Shown: piece after piece, positions 9,428 through 18,446 of the stretch
Layout of the letters: each line of letters opens with the position of its first letter
Position numbering within the stretch: position 1 is the first letter of the stretch
DNA from: CAKRJP01 sp963597615
GTDB taxonomy: Bacteria > Bacillota > Clostridia > Lachnospirales > Lachnospiraceae
Length of the DNA: 64,000 nucleotides
Direction of reading: 5' to 3'
NCBI GenBank assembly: GCA_963597615.1
Contig: CAVBQS010000035.1
Coordinates: forward strand, 1-64,000
The notes under the pieces: generated by a model
The model's database searches: none
Told to the model about the DNA's origin: nothing
What the model saw: only the letters and a program-made list of their open reading frames with translations
Made by a program: the position numbers and the translations under genes

Positions 9428-9844
9428 TTACTGCACAATCCCTTGTATTTTTCGCAGGTCACGAATATATTTCTCCGGCTCTGTTATAGACGCTTTTCCT
9501 TCCCCTGACATTCGCATTTTTCTCCCTGAAGCAGTCACCCCAACCTGTAATTCTTCCTCTGAAAGCTCCACAGTCACCTGGGGATGATTTAAAAAAATAC
9601 ATTTTCCTTGGATCCACTCATAAGCCAGGCTTTGAAGTTCCTCCCTATCAGCTCCATTGGCTTCCCTAGACTTAGTACTTCCTACCACGGAAGTTTCATA
9701 GGCAGCTCCCAGCAAGACATTTTTATCATGGTAATAAAAGACCGCAAAAATACATACCATGATTAGTAATAGTATCATGGGCACTATGAAGGAGGCTTCC
9801 ACTGTAAAACTGCCCTTTAAGTTTCCTTTTATTTTTTTCTTCAT
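9428..9844 (-). CDS. TadE-like pseudopilin
   Basis: A 138-residue protein with a basic start, KGSFTVEASFIVPMILLL (the TadE/G-type N-terminal segment with a conserved glutamate) and one transmembrane helix at about residues 15-38. The rest should lie outside the membrane. TadE-type proteins act as minor pilins or assembly factors in Tad pili and are often processed by a TadV-type peptidase, which is encoded by the next gene upstream. The gap to that gene is 14 bases, supporting one operon. Confidence 0.85.
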   Translation of the reverse strand: MKKKIKGNLKGSFTVEASFIVPMILLLIMVCIFAVFYYHDKNVLLGAAYETSVVGSTKSREANGADREELQSLAYEWIQGKCIFLNHPQVTVELSEEELQVGVTASGRKMRMSGEGKASITEPEKYIRDLRKIQGIVQ

Positions 9845-9858
9845 AAGCCCTCCTTTCT

Positions 9859-10278
9859 TTATGTGTACACCGCCAGGAAATACCCCACCGTCAGGATTGG
9901 TACAAAAGGGATGCTAATCTCTCTATGGTTGCCTTTTAAAACCAAAAAGATTAAAGATGCTACTCCCAGCAAAAACATAGAGCAAGTGAGGGCTTCAATT
10001 AATTTCCAAAAATCCAACTGAATCCCTAAAATCAAAATTAGCAGACTGTCTCCGTAACCCAGAGCTTCCTTTGACAATTTACTAATTAAGAGGAATCCTC
10101 CTCCTACTAAAGCACTGGCAAGGTAGTCCCAAAAAGAGGCCGGCAAAAAAAGACGCTGAGCCACCACTGTAATAAACACCACCGCAAGTCCTATAACTGA
10201 CAGACTTTTCCTTCGAATATCCCAAATAGATAAGATACACAACTGGGCTCCCACTGCTATTGTCCACATTTTGTACAA
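9859..10278 (-). CDS. A24-type prepilin peptidase (TadV/CpaA-like)
   Basis: A 139-residue polytopic membrane protein with the two catalytic aspartates of the A24 aspartyl peptidases: one in SIWDIRRKSL (about residue 20) and one in the GYGD motif (about residue 73). It has no N-terminal methylase domain, as in the short TadV/CpaA group. It should cleave Flp prepilin and the TadE-like proteins at the cytoplasmic membrane face. It overlaps the end of the upstream TadE-like gene by 22 bases. Confidence 0.9.
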   Translation of the reverse strand: MYKMWTIAVGAQLCILSIWDIRRKSLSVIGLAVVFITVVAQRLFLPASFWDYLASALVGGGFLLISKLSKEALGYGDSLLILILGIQLDFWKLIEALTCSMFLLGVASLIFLVLKGNHREISIPFVPILTVGYFLAVYT

Positions 10279-11234
10279 GCTCCTTTTCCCATTACCTCTG
10301 ACAGAGGCACGCTATAAATCGTTCGTTTAATTCCGCTGCAAAATATGTTTCCATGATAGCTGTCCCCATAATTTGCGATATATACCTGTCCAGAACTTGA
10401 CGGATGACACCTACTGCAAGGCTTGTATCTTCCACCACTTTCATTTCTGATATTTCCTAGATCTGCCGCCGAAACTGCATGTATGGATAAATCCAAATAG
10501 GTGCAATGGTAATTTCTGTGATATACAAGGCCAGTCTCTGTTATATATACAATCTCCTGGGAATCACTGCCGAAGACTTCTTTTTCATAGCCTACCCAGG
10601 ATTTTATTTTCATACTAACCTCATATTTTCTATATAAATTTCCAAATAAAGAGATTGGAAGTCTAACACGATAGGTAGCCTTTAAGGTGCCAATTCCAGT
10701 TCGTGGGGACATCCAGGATTTCTCACAACTAATACCACTGCTTCCATCTTCTACGATGCTTCTGGATAACCTTTCAGTTCCTATGGCATTTACCACATCT
10801 TCTTCAATAGAAGCTGGCAGAATTGTTTTTGTAAGATAAGCTTCCTTTGCCGCCTTTTTCCCAGCATACTGTAGCCCAGCTCTCACTGTAGTCTGTATAG
10901 CAGCCATCTCAAAAAGATACAAAATAGTTACCATAGCAAAAAAGAAGATAGGAACTGTCAGTGCAGCCTCCACTGTTATACTTGCGTTTACAGAAACAGA
11001 TGAAGATGCCCTTCTCTGACCATTTAGAAATGTTTTTTTGAGGGGGGATTTATTTTTGTTTATGTTCACTGCCATGCCGAACGAATCCAACTCCTTTCTT
11101 AAGATTTTTAGGTTTGGTTTTTGTATAAGATGCCAAAAAAGGGCATCTTCATCTGTTTCTGCATATTTTTTTCTAGTCTCAGGTGGCTTTTCTTGGTCCA
11201 TCTTGCCTAGATATTCTCCCTTAGTTGTAGCCAT
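10257..11234 (-). CDS. TadE-like pilus protein with two Ada-like cysteine motifs
   Basis: A 325-residue protein. Residues 75-110 hold NASITVEAALTVPIFFF, a TadE-type segment and the single membrane helix. The exported part ends in two copies of a pattern YHxxxxC...I..V......C.(R/K)C. Copy 1 is YHRNYHCTYLDLSIHAV followed by CSRC; copy 2 is YHGNIFCSGIKRTIYSV followed by CTKCG at the very end. This resembles the small zinc-binding modules found at the ends of secreted Firmicutes proteins. The first 75 residues are basic and cytoplasmic. It overlaps the upstream gene by 14 bases. Pseudopilin assignment is solid, the metal-binding role is inference. Confidence 0.75.
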   Translation of the reverse strand: MATTKGEYLGKMDQEKPPETRKKYAETDEDALFWHLIQKPNLKILRKELDSFGMAVNINKNKSPLKKTFLNGQRRASSSVSVNASITVEAALTVPIFFFAMVTILYLFEMAAIQTTVRAGLQYAGKKAAKEAYLTKTILPASIEEDVVNAIGTERLSRSIVEDGSSGISCEKSWMSPRTGIGTLKATYRVRLPISLFGNLYRKYEVSMKIKSWVGYEKEVFGSDSQEIVYITETGLVYHRNYHCTYLDLSIHAVSAADLGNIRNESGGRYKPCSRCHPSSSGQVYIANYGDSYHGNIFCSGIKRTIYSVPLSEVMGKGACTKCGQ

Positions 11235-12624
11235 AATAGGTCTTGTAGGTATAACGGATTCCTCTTCGCAGCTTACTGGTACTTTCTACTTCCATCCTGC
11301 TGATACAGGCATCTGCCTGAAAATAGGACTGCCCATAGGCATAGCGCATATTTTGCTCAATGGCAGAAAGAGCCCGAAGAGATTTCGTTTCTTTTTGTTC
11401 CAAAAACAAAAGCATCCGAAGATAATCCTTATAATCCATTCCCGTCTCAGCATCCATGCCTTCCCCTGGATCTTCCTGGGTTCCAAGCTTCATCAAAGAC
11501 TCCAAGGAAAGCTGCCAGGTCTCCCTAGACTTTACCATGGCCACATGTTTGCCCGATAACAAGGCTCTTAGATCCATAACCGTTTCCCCATAAGCCCAGG
11601 CAAACAGGATTACTTGGGTTACCGCAGCTATAATTTCTGGAACCACAAGGAGGGTACACAGGGCAGTAGCTGCAGCTTCCGCCTCCGCTCTCATCTGAGA
11701 ATCCGTCATAATATAAGTAAAATTGGGCACAAAACGAATCAGCATTAGTTTATGGACTACTGTTTTTAGGTTCTCCCTATCGGTGGATTTTCCCGCCAAT
11801 ATGTATTCCAACTGATAGTCAAGAGGAGCGCTTCCACTTTCCAACACTTTCCGGTTCTCCCCAGAAGCTTCTGCTCCATTTTCTGAGGTGGCTCCATCGG
11901 TATAAGCCGGAAAATGTTCTAAGAGATATTCCCCAAACAAAAGTCCAGACATAGCACTGCTTCCACTGGCCACATCAGAAAAATCTCCATATCCTTCCCG
12001 TCTAGCCCTGTCCGCAAGAAGGTCTGCCTGGGAAACTCCCTTGTCAGATATGCCCTGGTCCGAGGGAACAACCAAAGCAAGGAGATCCATTTGCTTTAAC
12101 CCGCTTACGTGAGAGATTGGGTTATTTTCTTCCGGCAATCCCTCTTCCTGGTCCTCCAAAAGATTCTCTAAATAATCTTCCTGATCTGATTCTTGCTGTT
12201 CATAGTCCCTGGATTGATCCTGCTGCTGATTCCATACACTGGTAGTTCCTAATAAATCTCTCACATAATCCACCCCATACTTATTCTCCATGTATTTTGT
12301 GACCTGATCATAAAAACTATCACATCCACTATCTGTCAAAAACTGAATCCGCAAAAGTTCCTGATCCGTGTCTGTGACACCATAAAAATTCAAACGGTCA
12401 AAGATATTACTTTCCTCATAATTTCCAGTCTCGTAGCTTCCATCCAAGGCGAATATATCGTAATGGTCTAAGAGCTCCTTCTGGTATTCTGCAAATACGC
12501 ATTCTATTGCTCGATTCATATCTGCCCGACGGTAATTCTTTGCCACCTGAAGAGAACTACTCTCCAGCACCAAGGCGCAAAAGCTAAGCATTAAGATAAA
12601 GATTAAGCTTAGATAGGCCACCAC
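11221..12624 (-). CDS. Tad-locus exported protein with one N-terminal membrane helix (DUF5702-like)
   Basis: About 467 residues if it starts at the tandem GTG codons near 12624. The open frame extends to 12885, but that first 260 bases overlaps the Flp pilin gene in another frame and contains no other good start. The N-terminus VVAYLSLIFILMLSFCALVL is a single membrane helix near the very start, as in DUF5702-type Tad proteins; the rest is exported. A Glu/Asp/Gln-rich low-complexity stretch (about residues 130-165) follows a domain with many conserved aromatic residues. It likely assembles with the pilus machinery. Start uncertain; no good Shine-Dalgarno is placed for GTG. Confidence 0.7.
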   Translation of the reverse strand: MVAYLSLIFILMLSFCALVLESSSLQVAKNYRRADMNRAIECVFAEYQKELLDHYDIFALDGSYETGNYEESNIFDRLNFYGVTDTDQELLRIQFLTDSGCDSFYDQVTKYMENKYGVDYVRDLLGTTSVWNQQQDQSRDYEQQESDQEDYLENLLEDQEEGLPEENNPISHVSGLKQMDLLALVVPSDQGISDKGVSQADLLADRARREGYGDFSDVASGSSAMSGLLFGEYLLEHFPAYTDGATSENGAEASGENRKVLESGSAPLDYQLEYILAGKSTDRENLKTVVHKLMLIRFVPNFTYIMTDSQMRAEAEAAATALCTLLVVPEIIAAVTQVILFAWAYGETVMDLRALLSGKHVAMVKSRETWQLSLESLMKLGTQEDPGEGMDAETGMDYKDYLRMLLFLEQKETKSLRALSAIEQNMRYAYGQSYFQADACISRMEVESTSKLRRGIRYTYKTYYGYN

Positions 12625-12656
12625 TTCACCAGAAAGAGTCTTGCCTCTAAGATCCT

Positions 12657-12833
12657 TTAAATTCCGGAACTTTCGCTGGTGATCTTCTCGAAAATTGTTT
12701 GCACTAAATCCGTAAGCTGGGATTTGAAGATAATAACCAAACCAATTAAAACCACCAAAATCAGGATTACTTCCACAACCCCAACGCCATCCTTGTTTCT
12801 CAACATATTCTTCATATATAACAATCTCCACAT
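12657..12833 (-). CDS. flp: Flp-type (type IVb) major pilin
   Basis: A 58-residue pilin. The sequence KDGVGVVEVILILVVLIGLV is a type IVb prepilin signature: cleavage after the glycine, glutamate at mature position +5, then a hydrophobic helix. The mature pilin would be about 42 residues, typical of Flp1. The start at 12833 follows GGAGG by seven bases; longer in-frame starts at 12863 lack this spacing. It lies between the TadC gene and the 467-residue exported protein. A long overlapping frame (to 12885) can hide it from gene callers. Confidence 0.85.
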   Translation of the reverse strand: MWRLLYMKNMLRNKDGVGVVEVILILVVLIGLVIIFKSQLTDLVQTIFEKITSESSGI

Positions 12834-12903
12834 ATCCATTCCTCCTATTTTTTCCAAAATCAATCTTTAGATTTCTTCTGTACACTTTTCAATTATTTAT
12901 AAC

Positions 12904-14178
12904 TTAATAAATCTGCAAAGTTAAAAAAGCTGGCATAATCACAATTACCAATACTATAGCTAACATAAGAAACATAGGAAGCAGCAATTTAGTCCCTGCC
13001 TCTTCTCCCTTGCGTTTTGCTCTTGCCTTCCTCTCTTCAAAAGCTTGCAGGGATTCTATATGCAGCATTTCTCCCAGCCCCTTTACACCTTTCCGCAGAT
13101 TTTGAGATAGCAAGGCTCCCAGTTTTAAATAACAAGGAAGATTGCATCTCCTTCCAAAATTCTCATAACTTTCTGTCTCAGGAACTCCACTTTCAATTTC
13201 TCGATAAGTAAGTTTCATTTCTTCATATACATAGCGGGTCTCATGATCCTTAAGAGAGGACTCATAATTCTGCAAAATTTTCCTCCAGGCCCGCTTCACT
13301 GTCATGCCGGCTCCCAAAAACAAGGTCAGCTTATTTACAAGCTCTGGGTAATCTAAAAGCAACTGTTCTTTTCTCTGATCCTCCAGTTCCTTCCCCTTTT
13401 GTTTTCCAAGAAGCCACAGTAAAACCAAAATTAAGATTGACATAACCACAAGAACAAGCCCCCTGCTGTCAAAGGGAAAATAATAGCTTATCTTTTTCCC
13501 ATTCACCGTTTTTGGCAATGCAAATGTTTCTTTTGATTTATTTTTCTCCTGATTTTCCTGAATTTTTTCAGAGATTTCACTGGCTACTTTATCTTTTTCT
13601 TCTGCCTCTTTCGGGTATACACACACGGCCTGTTGATAGCTTGCCTGATAATCTTCATTTTCCGTATAGGTAAGAACTGCCTTCAGATTGATAATCTCCC
13701 CTTCAAGATCTATCTCATCCTTCATAATCTCCCCTTTTGCATTCATAAGGTCATAACGGTCTAACTCCCAGGCAATTTCCACCGACTCACCATCTATACT
13801 GGTAATCAAATTTAAGTTCTGATCTACATGCCCAAAGTTCTCATTATCTCCCAAGATTTTCCGATCTAATGTTTCAAGAATCTGATCAAAAAATTCTTGC
13901 ACCTCTGTTGCCTGGTATTGCCGCTCCTTCACCTCAATTTCCAAAGGAATTTTTTCAGATTTCCCCTCTACTTGTGCTTCAAGACTTTCTGTTCTACTTC
14001 CCTTCCCATAATCATTTCTCCTAATAATTCCATCGGAAGCTTCCTTAGAAGCATGAAAATCATATAGAAGCAGCCCCACTCCCAGCATAAACAAAAACAA
14101 AACAGGGAGTATTTTCACACATCGATCTTTATGATTCGAAGCCCAAGATAATAAGCTCCCATATAACCTGCCAAACAT
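12904..14178 (-). CDS. tadC: TadC-like inner-membrane platform protein with a large N-terminal insertion
   Basis: A 424-residue membrane protein. Residues 20-42 are a first membrane helix, followed by about 150 residues of charged, probably extracytoplasmic sequence, then a second helix (about 195-217). The C-terminal part is a T2SSF/GspF domain containing FLGAGMTVKRAWRKIL and ending in two hydrophobic segments. GspF-type proteins form the rotor/platform of pilus assembly ATPases. The N-terminal soluble domain is larger than in usual TadC (about 300 residues in total). The gene overlaps tadB by 64 bases; AGGAG lies ten bases before the chosen ATG. Confidence 0.8.
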   Translation of the reverse strand: MFGRLYGSLLSWASNHKDRCVKILPVLFLFMLGVGLLLYDFHASKEASDGIIRRNDYGKGSRTESLEAQVEGKSEKIPLEIEVKERQYQATEVQEFFDQILETLDRKILGDNENFGHVDQNLNLITSIDGESVEIAWELDRYDLMNAKGEIMKDEIDLEGEIINLKAVLTYTENEDYQASYQQAVCVYPKEAEEKDKVASEISEKIQENQEKNKSKETFALPKTVNGKKISYYFPFDSRGLVLVVMSILILVLLWLLGKQKGKELEDQRKEQLLLDYPELVNKLTLFLGAGMTVKRAWRKILQNYESSLKDHETRYVYEEMKLTYREIESGVPETESYENFGRRCNLPCYLKLGALLSQNLRKGVKGLGEMLHIESLQAFEERKARAKRKGEEAGTKLLLPMFLMLAIVLVIVIMPAFLTLQIY

Positions 14179-14954
14179 ACACTCATCACTCCTACTCCAA
14201 TAGGATTGCCATATAAACTATCCATAAATTCCGGAAAGCTAAGCTGCATATATGCTATGATGCCGTAGGGAATTACCGCCATAACACGAAACTCATATTT
14301 CTTTGCAGCCAAAAGGGTATCAATCTCTCTACGCACATCAATCTCATCTCCAATCTGACGCACCGTATTCTGAATTATTTTCACCATATTGCCACCGGTT
14401 TTCTTTGCCACAACGAATACATCCACAAAGCTTCTGGCATCTGAAAGCTCTAATCTCTCGGCCCATTCCACAAAGACTTGTTCCACTGTCATCTGTAGCC
14501 GAAGTTCGCGCACCATAATCTGCATTTCTCTTAAGATCCTTGTATTTTCCGGATAAATCAGCGTCAGTTCTTTTTCAGCCTCTATCACCGCATTTTCCAG
14601 AGAATAGCCAATATTTAAAGAGGAAGATATAGACTCAATAGCATCTTTAAACTGTTTTTGCAAATCTATCTGTTTCTCTTCTTCTAATTCTACAGCACCT
14701 AAGTACATTCTCCAGACAAATACCGGCAGCGTTGGAATCAGGGCTATGACACTTCTGTAAAACAAGCAGGTGGTGATAATCCACACTCCCATAGCCTTAG
14801 CTATTAGCCTTCCCCATTCCCACTTACTAAAGTCTCTCCATGCCGGATGTATGATCTTAGGTAGCTTACTACTGGTCTTCTTTTCCCCTTCTTTTAAGTC
14901 CTGCCGCCTCAAGCTTCTCACAGTGGCTAAGTTCATGAACTTGTTTCCAAGCAC
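14115..14954 (-). CDS. tadB: TadB-like inner-membrane platform protein
   Basis: A 279-residue T2SSF/GspF-domain protein. A pair of hydrophobic segments lies near residues 50-85, the GspF core follows with SLNIGYSLENAVIEAEKEL and ARSFVDVFVVAKKTGGN, and two hydrophobic segments close the protein. It should pair with TadC as the platform moved by the TadA ATPase. The start is probably the GTG at 14954, behind GGGAGG at eight bases; it overlaps tadA by 86 bases. Such overlaps along this locus point to a single co-translated operon. Confidence 0.85.
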   Translation of the reverse strand: MLGNKFMNLATVRSLRRQDLKEGEKKTSSKLPKIIHPAWRDFSKWEWGRLIAKAMGVWIITTCLFYRSVIALIPTLPVFVWRMYLGAVELEEEKQIDLQKQFKDAIESISSSLNIGYSLENAVIEAEKELTLIYPENTRILREMQIMVRELRLQMTVEQVFVEWAERLELSDARSFVDVFVVAKKTGGNMVKIIQNTVRQIGDEIDVRREIDTLLAAKKYEFRVMAVIPYGIIAYMQLSFPEFMDSLYGNPIGVGVMSVCLAGYMGAYYLGLRIIKIDV

Positions 14955-16095
14955 TTTTTATCCCTCCCTTCGTCTCTTCCACCTCCTCATGGCAAATCAA
15001 GGTCTGAGTTAAAATCTCTCCATCCTCATATCCCAAGACTTCTACCACCTCCAAAAGTTTTCTGCTTTTGTCCCTAAGCCTTCCTAAATGAACAATAATA
15101 TCCACTCCAGAAGCTATCTGTCTTTGAATGGCGGACAAAGGAAGGTCCATTCCCATAAGCACCATAGTTTCCAAGCGAGAAAACATATCCTTGGGGCTAT
15201 TGGCATGGCCGGTACTTAAACTTCCGTCATGTCCAGTATTTAGAGCCTGCAGCATATCTATAGCCTCATCAGACCGGACTTCTCCAACAATGATTCGATC
15301 TGGTCGCATACGAAGAGCTGTTTTAATAAGATCCCTGATTGTAATAGCTCCCAGCCCTTCTACGTTGGCATTGCGTGCTTCTAACCGCACCAAATTCTCC
15401 ACGCCTCTAATCTGCAATTCTGCATTGTCTTCTATGGTAATAATTCTTTCTGTCTTTGGAATGTACTCAGATAAAGCATTTAAAAAGGTTGTCTTTCCAG
15501 ATCCAGTTCCCCCACTGATGAAGATGTTGTATCCAGCCACCACCAAAGAAATCAGATAATCTGCTGTCTTTTTATCAATGGAATTCCAAGCCACCAGCTT
15601 CTCTAAAGTAATTCCTTCTTTTGCAAATTTACGAATAGTTACAATTGGTCCATCAATAGCCACCGGAGCCAACACAACATTTACACGAGAACCATCCGAT
15701 AACCTTGCATCTACAATAGGGGAGGCTTCATTTACCAATCGATTAGATCCTGCCACAATCTGTTGGATTACATCCTCCAATTTATCCTTAGATAAAAACC
15801 TTTTCTCTGACCGATACAACCTTCCCCTTTTCTCATAGAATATGGCATGGGTTCCATTGATCATAATCTCCGTTACTTCCTCATCTTCCAGAAATTCCTG
15901 CAAAAGATCCAGCTTTCTGAAAGCATTAAAAAGCTCTCGCCCAAGATCAGACATCCGGTCCAAAGATAAATACTCTTCCTTAGAAACCTCCCGCAAAATC
16001 TCGTAAATTAATTCTGTCAATTCTTCATCGGAAATATCCCTGGTCATATCCAGGCGATTTAGGATCCTACCATGAAGTTCTTCAATGGAAATCAT
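14869..16095 (-). CDS. tadA: Tad pilus assembly ATPase
   Basis: A 408-residue type II/IV secretion ATPase of the TadA/CpaF group. It has Walker A GGTGSGKTTFLN (about residues 193-205), an Asp-box region TIEDNAEL, Walker B RPDRIIVGEVR, and the histidine-containing GHDGSLSTGHANS. These hexameric ATPases drive extension (and in some Tad systems retraction) of Flp pili from the cytoplasmic side. Its ATG overlaps the stop of the upstream TadZ-like gene (ATGA). Confidence 0.96.
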   Translation of the reverse strand: MISIEELHGRILNRLDMTRDISDEELTELIYEILREVSKEEYLSLDRMSDLGRELFNAFRKLDLLQEFLEDEEVTEIMINGTHAIFYEKRGRLYRSEKRFLSKDKLEDVIQQIVAGSNRLVNEASPIVDARLSDGSRVNVVLAPVAIDGPIVTIRKFAKEGITLEKLVAWNSIDKKTADYLISLVVAGYNIFISGGTGSGKTTFLNALSEYIPKTERIITIEDNAELQIRGVENLVRLEARNANVEGLGAITIRDLIKTALRMRPDRIIVGEVRSDEAIDMLQALNTGHDGSLSTGHANSPKDMFSRLETMVLMGMDLPLSAIQRQIASGVDIIVHLGRLRDKSRKLLEVVEVLGYEDGEILTQTLICHEEVEETKGGIKSAWKQVHELSHCEKLEAAGLKRRGKEDQ

Positions 16096-17012
16096 AAGGA
16101 TTGCTCCTTTTTGATCAGCTTGCTTCTCACATCGTCATACCCCATCATCTGCAACTCCCCTTCAAATTGCCTTACTTTTCCCAAAGCCACCTCCTCCTTA
16201 ATATACAAAAGATGGACCTGGCTACAATTTCTTAAAATGTCATAGACTCCAGAAATCCCATCATCCAGATCTAAAATCACCGTCTCGTAAATGCCACTTT
16301 CTATGATCTGTCGGATTAATTCTATCCAGTCTTTTCCACTTATATTTCGCATATCTTCCGACATCTTTGCAGGAGGCAAAAAATCCAGTCCCTCCATAGA
16401 CTCCACCATTCCCGAAAGCAGGGCTCCAAGATTTTGGTTTTCCTGTCTGGCATAATATAGGGCATCTGCCACGCTCAGGGATCCCTCTTTAAAATATCCC
16501 TTACAGCCACCATAGCATTCCATCCCTATGTAAAGAACCTTCCCAGAAAGGGACAGCTCTTTTCCTAACTTCAAGGCGTATCTTGTTTTTCCACATCGGT
16601 GCACTGGGGAAAAAATTCCAATAACCTCCTTAGTCTTCCCCTGTGTTCCTCCATTTCCACGGGGGATGTAAAGTCCATCCTCCCCCGCGCATTCTTCCAC
16701 AAGTGCTGCCGCCAGAGCATCTCCGGACTGATATTTATAGAGGCATTTCAATCCATCTCTCTCAGTCTCCAATCTTCGCTCTACCAGCAAAATCTGTCTC
16801 TTCACATCCAGGTTCTCCAATTTCCTACCCTGATACTTTTCATGAATTAACAGCAAATAAATTTCTTGCTTTTCTTGCATCTCCTCTACCTGTCTAAAGT
16901 CCGTACAGACCTTCACCTGCAGGGGAAATGTCCTAATCTTGGTTAAATAATTCGCAAAAGCTGTTGCATAAGCCTCCTCCTTGTCACAGATTACTAAACT
17001 ACGGTTGCTCAC
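16092..17012 (-). CDS. tadZ: TadZ/CpaE-like ParA-MinD family ATPase with a deviant Walker A
   Basis: A 306-residue protein. The first 100 residues resemble a receiver-like domain without an obvious phosphorylation pocket. From about residue 130 a ParA/MinD-like P-loop domain begins, but the deviant Walker A reads IFSPVHRCGKTRYALK, lacking the first lysine of KGGxGKT. TadZ/CpaE proteins place Tad pili at a cell pole or other site. It is the first gene of the Tad array, behind GGGAGGGAGG. Reduced or lost ATP-dependent dimerisation is inference. Confidence 0.82.
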   Translation of the reverse strand: MSNRSLVICDKEEAYATAFANYLTKIRTFPLQVKVCTDFRQVEEMQEKQEIYLLLIHEKYQGRKLENLDVKRQILLVERRLETERDGLKCLYKYQSGDALAAALVEECAGEDGLYIPRGNGGTQGKTKEVIGIFSPVHRCGKTRYALKLGKELSLSGKVLYIGMECYGGCKGYFKEGSLSVADALYYARQENQNLGALLSGMVESMEGLDFLPPAKMSEDMRNISGKDWIELIRQIIESGIYETVILDLDDGISGVYDILRNCSQVHLLYIKEEVALGKVRQFEGELQMMGYDDVRSKLIKKEQSL

Positions 17013-17323
17013 ATAAGAACCTCCCTCCCATATGCAGTTTCTTAATTACTTACAATGAATCTCGGCTGATCAAACCAAAAGAAAAATTATAAGAGTTCTT
17101 TGAATCTTTAGAATAAAAACAATCAGATAAGTTGCTGTGTGCAACTTGTAGGATGATTATAGCTTTGGCTTTTTCATTTGGCAATAGGCTTTTTGGAAGT
17201 TGCAAATCTTTGTGAAAGCCTTACAAATTTGTTAACTTAAGCCCCGACAAAACAAAAGAAAAACCGCGGAAATCCGCGGTTTTTTACTGTCAAAACTATC
17301 TTGATTTTTCAAAAAATATTTTT
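17013..17323. other. Intergenic region upstream of the Tad locus, with an inverted repeat
   Basis: No gene is seen. It holds a perfect inverted repeat AAGTTGC-TGTGT-GCAACTT at 17129-17147 and a further AAGTTGC half-site at 17197-17203. The bidirectional terminator at 17257-17286 separates it from the tsaC-like gene. The Tad promoter must lie here but no clear -35/-10 pair stands out. Confidence 0.5.
17257..17286. terminator. Bidirectional intrinsic terminator
   Basis: AAAACCGCGG and CCGCGGTTTT form a perfect stem around a three-base loop centred near 17271, with an A-run on the left and a T-run on the right. It ends transcription of the minus-strand tsaC-like gene. Confidence 0.92.
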
Positions 17324-18436
17324 CTACACCTGCTCCACATGATGGCCTGCCGCCTTCAAAAGTCGGTTCATAATGGCACTTCCAATGCCCTCTCTGTCAA
17401 AGGATTCGCTGTAAATAAAATCCACCTGGTCCTCGTCAAATTCCCTTAAAATTCCATAGAGACGATTGGCAATGGTGGCCTCATTTTCCCTTGTTCCTGC
17501 CACCTTAATATCAGCTCCAGAAAGGTATCGTCCTTCCGTTTCCTTGGTTGCTATAATCCCCACTCTCTTTCCAAGAGCCAGCTGCTCTGTGACCAGACCA
17601 TTGATTCTAGCCACCACCTCCTCCATATCTCCCTCAAAGATTGTAAGGTCCGCCTTAGGAGCATAATGTCTGTATTTCATACCTGGCGCCTTCGGTGTCA
17701 CCTTACTATCCGGTTTAATCAAGGTTTGATCGATAGCCACCTGGCCAATAAGATCCTCTAACATTTCTTTTGTAATGGCTCCCGGTCTTAAAATCATGGG
17801 AGGGTCCACCGTCACATCAAGAATGGAAGATTCCACCCCAATATCCACAGGGCCACCATCTAGAATCATATCAATCTTTCCATCAAGGTCTTCCTTTACA
17901 TGAGCCGCCGTAGTAGGGCTTGGCCTTCCAGAAGTATTGGCGCTGGGAGCCGCAATATAGCCGCCACCGGCATCAATCACTGCCCCTGCCACCTCATCAC
18001 TAGGCATCCTGACAGCCACCGTATCAAGTCCCCCTGTGGTTCCATAGGGCACGCAGTCAGCCTTCTTAAAAATCATAGTCAAAGGTCCCGGCCAATATTT
18101 TTCCGCAACGATTCTAGCCGCCTGGGGAATCTCCTCCACAATCTTCTCCAAATCCTTCATATTTGTGATATGGATAATCAAGGGATTGTCTGAAGGCCGT
18201 CCCTTGGCCGCATATATTTTCTTAGAAGCCTCCTGGTTCAATCCATCCGCCCCCAAACCATATACCGTTTCTGTGGGGAATGCCACTAAGCCCCCTTCCT
18301 TCAAAATCTTTCCTGCCTCTTCAAGGACCTGCCTGATTGCTTCATTTTTATTTTTATCATCTTCTCCGGAAGCCTCTTCCTTGGAATTGATCCGGCTTAA
18401 AGCCTCCCGGTCTACATATCCAAAAATGGTTTTCAT
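17324..18436 (-). CDS. L-threonylcarbamoyladenylate synthase (Sua5 type)
   Basis: A 370-residue Sua5/YciO/YrdC protein. It makes threonylcarbamoyl-AMP from threonine, bicarbonate and ATP, the first step of the universal t6A tRNA modification. The YrdC domain (about residues 35-230) has GGLVAFPTETVYGLG, KGRPSDNPLIIHI and the PSAN segment APSANTSGRPSPT. The long form carries a C-terminal Sua5 domain (about 250-365). It is ten bases downstream of the deaminase gene and probably shares its transcript. Confidence 0.95.
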   Translation of the reverse strand: MKTIFGYVDREALSRINSKEEASGEDDKNKNEAIRQVLEEAGKILKEGGLVAFPTETVYGLGADGLNQEASKKIYAAKGRPSDNPLIIHITNMKDLEKIVEEIPQAARIVAEKYWPGPLTMIFKKADCVPYGTTGGLDTVAVRMPSDEVAGAVIDAGGGYIAAPSANTSGRPSPTTAAHVKEDLDGKIDMILDGGPVDIGVESSILDVTVDPPMILRPGAITKEMLEDLIGQVAIDQTLIKPDSKVTPKAPGMKYRHYAPKADLTIFEGDMEEVVARINGLVTEQLALGKRVGIIATKETEGRYLSGADIKVAGTRENEATIANRLYGILREFDEDQVDFIYSESFDREGIGSAIMNRLLKAAGHHVEQV

Positions 18437-18446
18437 CTTGCTCTCC

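Noticed and set aside
15128..15559. 143-codon plus-strand open frame opposite tadA
   Set aside because: Antisense to conserved ATPase motifs; no start signal and no recognisable protein.
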